This document shows, in pieces, positions 31,205 through 38,995 of a DNA stretch of 42,969 nucleotides. Below the pieces are notes generated by a model. It made no database searches. It was not told the DNA's origin and saw nothing but the letters and a program-made list of their open reading frames with translations. Each line of letters opens with the position of its first letter. The first letter of the stretch is position 1. Source of the stretch: Dehalococcoidia bacterium (GTDB lineage: Bacteria > Chloroflexota > Dehalococcoidia > Dehalococcoidales > UBA1222). Where the stretch lies: contig WRHS01000002.1 in assembly GCA_009783135.1 (NCBI GenBank), positions 1 to 42,969 on the forward strand, in the 5' to 3' direction. The position numbers and the translations under genes are program-made.

Positions 31205-31837
31205 TTAAATGTTAAAGCTGTGCGACTTAACACGCAACTTCTCGGCGGTGATGATTGCCGCTACATTATCCACGATGTCTTCTATGCGGTTGGAGTAGCT
31301 GACTACGGCGTAGTTAAACAGCGGTAAAAGTTCTATTTCCGAGCGCGCTGTGTTCAGCCTTAATTCCATGTCGTTGTTGTTTTCCGTGCCGCGCTTTTGC
31401 AGGCGATTTGCCAACTCATCCAATGACGGCGGCATGAGAAATATCAACACTGCATCGGGAATGCGCTTCTTGATAGTCAGGGCTCCTTGCACGTCAACTT
31501 TGATAATAACGTCTTTACCATCAGCCAGCGCTTGGCACACCATGGTTTTAGGCACGCCGTAATAGTTACCATATACCTCGGCATATTCTAAGAGTTCGTT
31601 TGCACCAATCATGCGGGAGAATTCGGCCTGTGACACAAAATGGTAATGCTCTCCATCAATTTCACATTGTCTTTGCGGGCGGGTAGTGTTGGTTACAACG
31701 TAAGTCGATGGTATGGGGCGCGCTTTCATAGCATTGAGTGCGACATCTTTACCGACGCCGGATGGACCCGATAATACCAGTACTAAATTATCAGGTGTCA
31801 GAATGAGGCTTTCTGCATTAGAATTTGATGACATCAT
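31205..31837 (-). CDS. gmk: Guanylate kinase
   Basis: A 210-residue kinase converting GMP to GDP. The P-loop is LSGPSGVGKDVALNAM: the position after GK is Asp, where most family members have Ser, Gly or Thr. GMP-binding residues are seen in TNTTRPQRQCEIDGEHYHFV and AEVYGNYYGVP, and the later VIIKVDVQGALTIKKR is typical. The start is ATG 31837 (or 31834), overlapping the end of the RemA gene by about 20 nt, so the two are coupled. Confidence 0.93.
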   Translation of the reverse strand: MMSSNSNAESLILTPDNLVLVLSGPSGVGKDVALNAMKARPIPSTYVVTNTTRPQRQCEIDGEHYHFVSQAEFSRMIGANELLEYAEVYGNYYGVPKTMVCQALADGKDVIIKVDVQGALTIKKRIPDAVLIFLMPPSLDELANRLQKRGTENNNDMELRLNTARSEIELLPLFNYAVVSYSNRIEDIVDNVAAIITAEKLRVKSHSFNI

Positions 31838-32111
31838 CGTCTAACTCAGGGCGTAAAACGGCATTACCACGGCTAATCTGTAATCTGCCTGTAATGGTTT
31901 CGGGGGCAAGAGCAGCCAGAACGATATGCCCGCTGTCGATAAAAATTACAGCTTTGGTGCGGCGACCGTTGGTCATGTCTACAAGCATTCCTTTGTTGCG
32001 TACTTCCTGAATGGTGCGCTTTGTCGGCGCGGAATTGGGGGAAGCAATTGCAATCACCCGATTCATTGCAAGAACATTACCAAAGCCAACGTGCACCATT
32101 TCTCCGGACAT
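31818..32111 (-). CDS. remA: RemA-like DUF370 protein
   Basis: A 97-residue protein matching DUF370/RemA: MVHVGFGNVLAMNRVIAIASPNSAPTKR, then VRNKGMLVDMTNGRRTKAVIF and a C-terminal arm. RemA in Bacillus forms a ring around which DNA can wrap and activates matrix and osmoprotection genes. In many genomes it precedes gmk, as here. ATG 32111 has GAGGTG 7 nt upstream. An in-frame upstream start at 32183 exists but adds non-conserved sequence. Confidence 0.9.
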   Translation of the reverse strand: MSGEMVHVGFGNVLAMNRVIAIASPNSAPTKRTIQEVRNKGMLVDMTNGRRTKAVIFIDSGHIVLAALAPETITGRLQISRGNAVLRPELDDDVIKF

Positions 32112-32335
32112 ATTGTTCACCTCAAAACGAATTGTGCCTATTATCTTATACCCTTGGAGCCTGCTAGGCAAGGGAAAGAGCATTGTATCATATTGTGTTT
32201 AGCTTTAGAATTTTCCGATGCAATTGCGGGTATGGAATAGAATGAGATTTGAAATGCCGCTTTGTCAAATGCTAAAGTATAGCATCGTTTTTGACGGCTG
32301 TTTATGAGGATATTACAAACTGAGAGTAAAGTTCT
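32112..32335. other. Divergent remA - NfnA-like intergenic region
   Basis: 224 bp between divergent genes. The best plus-strand promoter candidate is TTGACG (32291-32296) with TACAAA (32314-32319) 17 nt on; on minus a TACAAT about 70 bp before remA lacks a good -35. No RNA gene or repeat is evident. Confidence 0.35.
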
Positions 32336-33199
32336 TTGTACAAAATACTAAAACGAAACGACCTAACGCCGAACATTCATCTGTTTGAAATAGAAGCGCC
32401 AAAGGTTGCGGCGCGTGCGCAGGCGGGTCAGTTTATTATCCTGCGCCATGGAGAAAATGGGGAGCGCATACCGCTCACGTTGGCTGATTGGGACGAGGCG
32501 CGTGGCGTCGTGACAGTTGTGTTTATGGAAGTGGGCTTGACTACCTCCAAATTAGCGTTGCTGAAGGAAGGTGATGCTATAGACGATTTTGTTGGGCCAC
32601 TTGGCTTGCCTACGCATATTGAGAAATTCGGTACGGTTGTGTGTGCTGCCGGTGGTTTTGCTGTTGCTACCATCATGCCCATCGCACGGGCACTTAAACA
32701 GGCTGGTAATCACGTTATTAGCATCGTAGGGATGCGTTCTAAGGAATTGTTATTCTGGGAACGTGAGGTTGGTGCACACAGCGATGAGTTGATTGTTACC
32801 ACGGATGATGGTTCATACGGGCGCAAGGGGCTGGTGACAGAGCCTTTGCGGGATTTGCTTTCAGCGAAAGACGTGCAGGTTGATCGCGTTATTGCCATTG
32901 GACCTACTATCATGATGAAGTATTGCTGTCTTGTCACGCAACCTTTTGGTGTAAAGACTATCGCTTCGCTTAATCCTATTATGGTGGATGGCACTGGCAT
33001 GTGCGGTTGTTGTCGCGTGTCTGTAGACGGCGTGACGCGCTTTGCATGCGTTGACGGTCCGGATTTTGATGGTCATGCCGTGGATTGGGACGAGTTGATG
33101 GCACGTCAGAAAGCCTACCAAGAGGAAGAGAAAAAAGCGGTGCAGCATTGGCAATGCCAGCGTTCTGGCTACCACGACCCGGAGTTGGCGCATGCCTAA
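32336..33199 (+). CDS. NfnA/SudB-like FAD and NAD(P)-binding electron-transfer subunit
   Basis: A 287-residue protein of the ferredoxin-NADP reductase/PyrK superfamily. The FAD-binding barrel has AGQFIILRHGENGERIPLTLAD. The NAD(P) domain has VVCAAGGFAVATIMPIARAL. A C-terminal cysteine set, GTGMCGCCRVSVDG plus FACVDGPDFDG, binds a [2Fe-2S] cluster. Together with the next gene it forms either NADH-dependent ferredoxin:NADP oxidoreductase (NfnAB, electron-bifurcating) or sulfide dehydrogenase (SudBA); these look alike at this level. It starts with TTG 32336 and overlaps the next gene by 8 nt. Confidence 0.88.
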   Translation: MYKILKRNDLTPNIHLFEIEAPKVAARAQAGQFIILRHGENGERIPLTLADWDEARGVVTVVFMEVGLTTSKLALLKEGDAIDDFVGPLGLPTHIEKFGTVVCAAGGFAVATIMPIARALKQAGNHVISIVGMRSKELLFWEREVGAHSDELIVTTDDGSYGRKGLVTEPLRDLLSAKDVQVDRVIAIGPTIMMKYCCLVTQPFGVKTIASLNPIMVDGTGMCGCCRVSVDGVTRFACVDGPDFDGHAVDWDELMARQKAYQEEEKKAVQHWQCQRSGYHDPELAHA

Positions 33200-34583
33200 C
33201 CCATTGAACCTGAATCGCGTGGAGATGCCACGTCAGCTGGCCGAAGAACGGGCACATAACTTTGATGAGGTGGCTTTGGGTTACACATTGGAGCAGATGC
33301 GCGAAGAGGCTTCACGTTGTTTATCGTGTGTTAAAAAGAATTGTACGCGCGGTTGCCCAGTAGGAATAGATATCACATCTTTTATTACGGCGTTATGTGC
33401 CAACGATTTACCCAGAGCATTGGCTGTTATCAAAGAGAAAAACGCACTGCCTGGCATCTGCGGAAGGGTATGTCCGCAGGAAACTCAGTGCGAATCACAA
33501 TGTTTGCTGGAAAAGAAAGGCGCGCCTGTTGCCATCGGACGACTGGAACGCTATGTGGCTGACTGGGCACGTAAGCATCCGCAGACAACAGGAGAGAGAA
33601 GCGCCACGACTGGTAAGCGTGTGGCAGTGGTGGGTTCAGGACCGGCGGGGCTGACTTGTGCCGCTACTTTGGCGCAGGCAGGACATCAGGTCACTTTGCT
33701 GGAGGCTTTGCATGTAGCCGGCGGTGTGCTGATGTACGGCATACCGGAATTTCGTTTGCCCAAGGATATTGTTCAGGAAGAAGTGAAATATGTATGCTCG
33801 CTGGGAGTAAAACTGGAACTCAACTCGGTAGTGGGCAAGATAGATACGGTGGATGAGCTTTTGCAAAACGGATATAATGCTGTCTTTTTGGGCACAGGGG
33901 CGGGGCTTCCAACGATGCTTGGTGTGCCAGGGGAAAACTTGAGTGGGGTGTATTCGGCAAATGAATATCTCACCCGCGTCAATTTGATGAAAGCCTATCG
34001 TTTTCCGGAATATGATACGCCGGTACGGCGGGGGCAGCAGGTGGCAGTTATTGGAGGCGGCAACGTAGCTATGGACGCGGCACGTTGTGCACTTAGGCTT
34101 GGTGCACAAAAAGTGAGCATTGTATACAGACGCTCGGATACTGAAATGCCTGCACGACGGGAAGAGATAGAAAACGCGCGGGAAGAAGGGGTCCAGTTTG
34201 TTATGCTCTCAGGTGTTAAAGGGTTCGCTGGAGATGAACGCGGGTGGCTGGTGGCAATGGACTGCTTTGAGATGGAATTGGGTGAGCCTGATGCAAGCGG
34301 ACGCAGGCGACCAATCCCCAAAGTTGATAGTGATTTCCGCCTGTCTGTAGATGTGGCGGTTGTGGCACTGGGAACGTCTCCAAACCCACTGATTGCGCAA
34401 ACAACATCCGGATTGGAAACTACCAGCCATGGAACTCTAATCGCGGATGAAGCCACTGGGCGCACGAACAAGAAAGGTGTATGGGCAGGAGGAGATGTCG
34501 TCACAGGGTCAGCTACGGTTATTTCTGCCATGGGGGCGGCCCGGCGTGCTGCCGATGATATTGACCAGTATTTACGCGCTTAA
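33192..34583 (+). CDS. NfnB/SudA/GltD-like NADPH oxidoreductase subunit
   Basis: A 463-residue flavoprotein related to the small subunit of glutamate synthase. The N-terminal region binds two [4Fe-4S] clusters (CLSCVKKNCTRGCPVGIDI; GICGRVCPQETQCESQC). It is followed by the FAD Rossmann motif VAVVGSGPAGLTCA and an NADPH motif VAVIGGGNVAMDAARCA with YRRSDTEMPARREE. The C-terminus has the FAD motif GVWAGGDVVTGSATVISAMG. No large glutamate synthase subunit is adjacent, so ammonia assimilation is unlikely. Partnership with the upstream gene supports an Nfn or Sud role. Confidence 0.9.
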   Translation: MPNPLNLNRVEMPRQLAEERAHNFDEVALGYTLEQMREEASRCLSCVKKNCTRGCPVGIDITSFITALCANDLPRALAVIKEKNALPGICGRVCPQETQCESQCLLEKKGAPVAIGRLERYVADWARKHPQTTGERSATTGKRVAVVGSGPAGLTCAATLAQAGHQVTLLEALHVAGGVLMYGIPEFRLPKDIVQEEVKYVCSLGVKLELNSVVGKIDTVDELLQNGYNAVFLGTGAGLPTMLGVPGENLSGVYSANEYLTRVNLMKAYRFPEYDTPVRRGQQVAVIGGGNVAMDAARCALRLGAQKVSIVYRRSDTEMPARREEIENAREEGVQFVMLSGVKGFAGDERGWLVAMDCFEMELGEPDASGRRRPIPKVDSDFRLSVDVAVVALGTSPNPLIAQTTSGLETTSHGTLIADEATGRTNKKGVWAGGDVVTGSATVISAMGAARRAADDIDQYLRA

Positions 34584-34637
34584 TACCATTGATTAAGGGG
34601 ATGCCTTGTTTTAGTTAAAGTTGGAAAGGGCTCATCG

Positions 34638-37436
34638 ATGATTTCAATCAAAAATCTCTGCAAAACATATCACCCGAAAGGCGGCGTCGCTGTCCAAGCA
34701 CTTAACAATGTTGACCTTGATTTGCCGGAAAACGGCATGGTTTTCATCATCGGAAAATCAGGTAGTGGTAAATCAACCTTTCTTAATGTCCTGGGAGGGC
34801 TGGACAGATATGATTCCGGCGAAATAATCATCAAGGGCAAATCCAGCAAATCGTTCTCACAGGGCGACTTTGACTCTTATCGCAACACTTTTGTCGGTTT
34901 TATCTTTCAGGAATATAACATACTGCCGGAATTCTCGGTCGCCAAAAACATAGGGCTCGCACTTGAACTACAGGGTAAAAAAGGTGATGCCAAAACCGTT
35001 GAGACCATACTGGAGCAGGTTGATTTAAAAGGTTACGGCAAACGTAAGCCAAATGAGTTGTCCGGCGGACAAAAGCAACGCGTTGCCATTGCCAGAGCCC
35101 TTATCAAAGACCCTGATATCATCATGGCGGATGAGCCAACCGGTGCCTTGGATTCCAGTACAGGAAGACAAGTGCTTGAGACACTCAGAAAACTGAGTGA
35201 AACAAAGCTGGTCATAGTTGTCTCTCACGACCGCGAGTATGCCGAACAATTCGGTGCCCGCATAGTTGAGTTCTCCGACGGCGTAATCATTAATGACACA
35301 AGCAAATACTACGCACCACCGCAAACTGCAGGTGCCGTCAGCATTACAGACGGCAAGATTATGCAGATAAGAGCGGGGCAGGAATTGACGGCATCGGACA
35401 CAGAGGTTATTAGCAGTTTTTTGAAAGATGCTAATGCTGACGCTGTTATTTCGATAGATGCCGATGCCAACGCGAAATTCCGCCGCGTCGCGCGGATAAA
35501 TGAATCCGGTGCCAGAGAAGCGTTCGCTCAAACCAAGGAGGTCCCTCAAAAGCCCTACAATGCCAAAGACTTCAAGCTGCTTCGCTCGCGTCTGCCATGG
35601 AAAGACTCTTTGCGCATGGGAGCAAGCGGACTAAAAGCCAAGCCAGTGCGTTTGGCATTCACGATAGTGCTGTCTGTTGTAGCGTTTACGCTGTTCGGGC
35701 TAGCGGATACGATTGGTTCCTACAACAAAATTAATGCGACACTGACATCAATGCATGATAGCGGCATCAAAACAGCAACTTTAGAAAAACTAATAGAAAA
35801 GCAGCTCATGGGCAACAGCTACGCCTACATGGTACATACAAACCTATCAAAAGAGGACCTTGTGTCACTTAACCAAAAGCTAAGTGATTATCGGTTCGTA
35901 CCTATTTGGGATAAACCCATCTACCTTTATGGTACTTTCGATACATACAGTAGCGGCTACGCCAATAGAATTCAGCAGACATGTGGGTTGCTGGAAACAG
36001 ACCAAAATGTGCTGGACTCACTCGGGTTAAAAATCGACTCAGGTTATGGCCGACTGCCTACAAGTAACACCGAAGTCGCCATTTCCAAGCATCTGTATTG
36101 GCTATTCACACAATACGGATATAAAGACCCTGTAAGCAGCGACGTTACTGACATTGATTCTCCATCCAAACTACTTGGCAAGAAATTATGCTTGGGTGTA
36201 CATGATTACAATGATACCGAGCTAGCGATTGTAGGAATCATTGACACCGGCTTTAACGAATCACGTTACTCTCCTTTATTCGAAGCTAATCCATCAAACG
36301 AAATTGGTTTAAATATAATGATGTTATCGTCTGAGTACTCAAATCTACTCCAAAACAGCCTACATGCGGCAGCCTTTGTGAAACAGGATTTTTACGAGGA
36401 AGTATTTGAAAGTAATGCAATTGCGTTTAAAAATGCTTCCATCGCGCTCATAACTGATGAAATATCCAATGGCGACTTTCACGGTTGGTGGGGGGCAAGT
36501 TCTCATGGTGCTGTTCCTTATCCGCAAATATCAGCGACAGACAAAAGTAAAATCATTTGGGCAGACGGATATTCTTCTACCACCACACTTGCAGAAAATG
36601 AAGTCATCATATCAATAGCAACTTTAATAGAAATTGACCAATCCAAAACCAAAGATTACACACCTGTTGATTGGGAATTGCTGTCCGCGACAGAAAAAGA
36701 AATGTATTTACAAGTATTAGGCAATACATATCCTGCGGAAGATACCGGCATTTATAACAAGCAGCGAATGTCTCTGAAAGTTGTAGGTGTGCATGATGGC
36801 GTAGGCTCTGTTTCGGGAACATCGTTACTGTTATGCTCGGACGCATTATTTGCACAAGTAGTTGATACCAATAGTGATCCGATAAAATACGCCGTGGCGG
36901 CACTTACAGGAAATAACAAGACCGATTTGAATTTAGTCAAATTCAGTTACGAAACAAACGATGGCATAAGATTCCCACTCAGAAACGAGGTGTCTTCATC
37001 TCTCGAAAGTATCAACTTTGCAATTGAAAGCTTTGCACTGGCGTTCTTGTACATCGGTATCTTTTTCGCAGTATTTGCCAGCTTAATGATGATGAATTTC
37101 ATCTCGACCAGTATATCATACAAGAAACGTGAAATAGGCATACTCAGGGCGGTTGGTGCGCGCTCAAGCGACGTGTTCGGCATATTCTTTAACGAAAGCT
37201 TGGTTATTGCATTAATTAACTTTGTGATCGCCGCAATTGCTGTGTTTGGCTTCAGCATATACCTAAATTCCACACTCAGGGGTAAGTACAGTTTAATTAT
37301 CACGCTGTTTTCTTTCGGCATACGCCAAATGATACTAATTCTGATTGTAAGCGTTGGCGCTGCGTTCATTGCCAGCATTTTGCCAACAACACGCATATCC
37401 AACAAGAAGCCTATTGACGCAATCAACAACAGCTAG
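34638..37436 (+). CDS. Large ABC transporter fusing ATPase and FtsX-type permease
   Basis: A 932-residue fusion. Residues 1-225 are a MacB/LolD-type ATPase: Walker A GKSGSGKST (39-47), signature LSGGQKQRVAIARAL, Walker B IIMADEPTGALDS. A linker (225-320) follows. One membrane helix lies at about 334-356, then a large outside region (to about 790) without a recognised domain. Three more helices (about 797-825, 850-875, 897-917) make the FtsX module, with SISYKKREIGILRAVGARSSDVF between the first two. Such four-helix transporters work by mechanotransmission on lipoproteins or peptides rather than by a channel. It stands alone, and strand composition changes at its left edge. The start ATG 34638 has GGAAAGG upstream. 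Confidence 0.88.
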   Translation: MISIKNLCKTYHPKGGVAVQALNNVDLDLPENGMVFIIGKSGSGKSTFLNVLGGLDRYDSGEIIIKGKSSKSFSQGDFDSYRNTFVGFIFQEYNILPEFSVAKNIGLALELQGKKGDAKTVETILEQVDLKGYGKRKPNELSGGQKQRVAIARALIKDPDIIMADEPTGALDSSTGRQVLETLRKLSETKLVIVVSHDREYAEQFGARIVEFSDGVIINDTSKYYAPPQTAGAVSITDGKIMQIRAGQELTASDTEVISSFLKDANADAVISIDADANAKFRRVARINESGAREAFAQTKEVPQKPYNAKDFKLLRSRLPWKDSLRMGASGLKAKPVRLAFTIVLSVVAFTLFGLADTIGSYNKINATLTSMHDSGIKTATLEKLIEKQLMGNSYAYMVHTNLSKEDLVSLNQKLSDYRFVPIWDKPIYLYGTFDTYSSGYANRIQQTCGLLETDQNVLDSLGLKIDSGYGRLPTSNTEVAISKHLYWLFTQYGYKDPVSSDVTDIDSPSKLLGKKLCLGVHDYNDTELAIVGIIDTGFNESRYSPLFEANPSNEIGLNIMMLSSEYSNLLQNSLHAAAFVKQDFYEEVFESNAIAFKNASIALITDEISNGDFHGWWGASSHGAVPYPQISATDKSKIIWADGYSSTTTLAENEVIISIATLIEIDQSKTKDYTPVDWELLSATEKEMYLQVLGNTYPAEDTGIYNKQRMSLKVVGVHDGVGSVSGTSLLLCSDALFAQVVDTNSDPIKYAVAALTGNNKTDLNLVKFSYETNDGIRFPLRNEVSSSLESINFAIESFALAFLYIGIFFAVFASLMMMNFISTSISYKKREIGILRAVGARSSDVFGIFFNESLVIALINFVIAAIAVFGFSIYLNSTLRGKYSLIITLFSFGIRQMILILIVSVGAAFIASILPTTRISNKKPIDAINNS

Positions 37437-37524
37437 AAAACCACAATGTCTTGAAACAAGAAGCTGTTAGCATAAGCATGCTGCATAAGTTTATGCAAAT
37501 CTCAGCCGCCTCAAATGATTATGG

Positions 37525-37944
37525 TCATGAAGGAGCAAACTGCACCTCGGCGCTGCCGCAAACTGTCTTTTCGCCTTGCTGGTTTTCAACCCAGATTGCC
37601 AGCACGACTCTGCTTTCAGATAATAAGGCCTCTTTGACAAGCCCGCAGCATGTGAGCGTGTCGCCGGGGAAATTAAACCCTTTATAAGCCACCTCAAGCC
37701 TTCTCAAACGCCCCGCTGTGCCGTGCCAATGCGACAACATCTGACACAGAAAAGCTGTAATCAGCTGACCGTGCACTACCACGCCGGGGAGCCCGCACCT
37801 TGCGGCAAAGTCGCCATCGTAATGGATGGGATTATTATCGCCTGATACCTCGCGCCACTTCTCCACCTGCTGCATGGTGACGTGTTTTACCAATGGGGGT
37901 ATTTCCTGTCCCGCGCGCACATCTGCCCAGCCCTGCACGCTCAT
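37525..37944 (-). CDS. MaoC-like (R)-specific hydratase/dehydratase subunit
   Basis: A 139-residue hotdog-fold protein with the hydratase-2 motif SGDNNPIHYDGDFAARCGLPGVVVHGQL, containing the catalytic Asp and His (DxxxxH). It ends with EVAYKGFNFPGDTL and a closing strand. It probably works with the upstream FAS1-like protein, which overlaps it by 4 nt, as a heterodimeric enoyl- or 3-hydroxyacyl thioester (de)hydratase. The substrate is unknown. Confidence 0.85.
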   Translation of the reverse strand: MSVQGWADVRAGQEIPPLVKHVTMQQVEKWREVSGDNNPIHYDGDFAARCGLPGVVVHGQLITAFLCQMLSHWHGTAGRLRRLEVAYKGFNFPGDTLTCCGLVKEALLSESRVVLAIWVENQQGEKTVCGSAEVQFAPS

Positions 37945-38351
37945 GTTTTGCTCCGCAGCACAATCACCTGCTTACACCGCGCCAGCATTACGCCGCTTTG
38001 ATTATGTTGCTCAATTTCCAAAATAACAAAAGTCGCCTGCTGCCGCTCACGCACAGAGGACACCTTTACAACAACCGTAACAATATCCCCAACTTTCACG
38101 GGCGCAAAAAGCTCTATGGCGCAACTGCCATGCAGTGCAGCCTGCGGCAAAGCCGCCAGCTGCTCACAAACCTGTTCCAAGCTGATGGCAAGCAGCCAAG
38201 ACGGCGGCACTTCCTCCTGCCAAAGAGGGGTGTCGCCACCTACCACCTCGACAAAGCGCTTTATGCGCTCACGCTCGGCAGTATAATCCCGCGTGAGCCA
38301 GACATGTCCTGTCTTTTGTTTCAGTTTCTCAATTGTAAAACATTGCACCAT
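37941..38351 (-). CDS. MaoC_dehydrat_N (FAS1-like) hotdog subunit
   Basis: A 136-residue hotdog-fold protein of the FAS1-like dehydratase N-terminal family: KQKTGHVWLTRDYTAERERIKRFVEVVGGDTPLW, then LHGSCAIELFAPVKVGDIVTVVVKV and a closing strand. It lacks the DxxxxH catalytic pair found in its partner, so it is probably the non-catalytic half of the heterodimer. Its last 4 nt overlap the start of the MaoC gene. ATG 38351 is preferred over the in-frame TTG 38387; neither has a strong Shine-Dalgarno. Confidence 0.75.
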   Translation of the reverse strand: MVQCFTIEKLKQKTGHVWLTRDYTAERERIKRFVEVVGGDTPLWQEEVPPSWLLAISLEQVCEQLAALPQAALHGSCAIELFAPVKVGDIVTVVVKVSSVRERQQATFVILEIEQHNQSGVMLARCKQVIVLRSKT

Positions 38352-38411
38352 AGCTAAATAATAGCGCCAATTAAGCAGTATATTCAATGCAAAACCCGTG
38401 ACATTTCGCTA

Positions 38412-38440
38412 TTGTGTTTTTACAAAAGATGCGCTAAAAT
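38412..38440 (+). promoter_or_regulatory. Promoter for zur (TTGTGT-N17-TAAAAT)
   Basis: TTGTGT at 38412-38417, a 17-nt spacer, and TAAAAT at 38435-38440. The last base of the -10 is the first base of the Zur-like operator, so repressor and polymerase would exclude each other. Confidence 0.6.
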
Positions 38441-38460
38441 GAAAATGAGTTTCATTTTCA
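38440..38460. promoter_or_regulatory. Zur/Fur-type operator upstream of zur (TGAAAATGA-N3-TCATTTTCA)
   Basis: A perfect 9-bp inverted repeat with a 3-bp spacer (21 bp in all) overlapping the predicted transcription start of the Fur-family gene at 38477. The AT-rich palindrome of this size is typical for Fur-family repressors. With znuACB downstream, the ligand is most likely zinc. Confidence 0.75.
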
Positions 38461-38476
38461 GGAGATGCGTTAAAGC

Positions 38477-38893
38477 ATGAGCCGCCCGTCACAATATAAA
38501 ACAAAACAAAGTGAGGCTATTCTTTCCTATATCGCCTCTTTTTCCGATGCGCACGTAACGGCAAAACAGATCGTGGCCCATTTTGAAAACTGCGGCACAT
38601 CCATCGGGCTTACGACAGTTTACCGCCACCTTGACAAGCTGGCAGGCAGCGGGAAAGTGCGCCAGTATGTGACGGATGGCACGTCCTGCGCCTGTTACCA
38701 GTATGTCTGTGAAGCCACAGATACACCAGAGCACTTTCATTTGAAATGCGACGGATGTGGTGAACTTTTGCATTTGGGCTGTGCCGAGGCAAGCGTACTG
38801 CAGCAGCACATCAATAATGAGCACTCTTTTCAAATCAATCCCATGAAAACAGTGTTTTACGGCAAATGCCAAACTTGTTGCCGCAAAGGATAG
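38477..38893 (+). CDS. zur: Zinc uptake regulator (Fur family)
   Basis: A 138-residue Fur-family protein with winged helix (KTKQSEAILSYIASF; recognition helix GLTTVYRHLDKLAGSGKV) and zinc-site residues CACYQYVCEA, HFHLKCDGCGELLHLGC, HINNEHSF and CQTCC. It differs from the Fur-like protein at 28237 and belongs to the Zur-like branch. The 5 bp shared by both palindrome ends in its promoter recur before znuA (38935). Autoregulation and control of znuACB are the likely role. ATG 38477 has AGGAG 11-12 nt upstream. Confidence 0.88.
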   Translation: MSRPSQYKTKQSEAILSYIASFSDAHVTAKQIVAHFENCGTSIGLTTVYRHLDKLAGSGKVRQYVTDGTSCACYQYVCEATDTPEHFHLKCDGCGELLHLGCAEASVLQQHINNEHSFQINPMKTVFYGKCQTCCRKG

Positions 38894-38934
38894 TTCTCAA
38901 GGTATAGGAAAAATGAACAATAACGAGCCCCGCA

Positions 38935-38955
38935 TGAAACATCATGTACATTTCA
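38935..38955. promoter_or_regulatory. Second Zur-like site upstream of znuA (TGAAA-N11-TTTCA)
   Basis: An imperfect 21-bp palindrome with the same outer arms and length as the operator before zur. It lies 41 bp before the znuA ATG, which would let Zur control the transporter genes separately. Confidence 0.5.
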
Positions 38956-38995
38956 GTTTTGCACCCAGATAGGTCCAAAGGAGAATATCTTTAAT

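Noticed and set aside
31267..31275. Single DnaA-box match TTATCCACG
   Set aside because: It lies inside the gmk coding sequence, alone and without an AT-rich region, so it is probably chance.
37437..37524. Inverted repeat GCATAA/TTATGC after the ABC gene as terminator
   Set aside because: The stem is only 6 bp and no T-run follows, so I did not call it.
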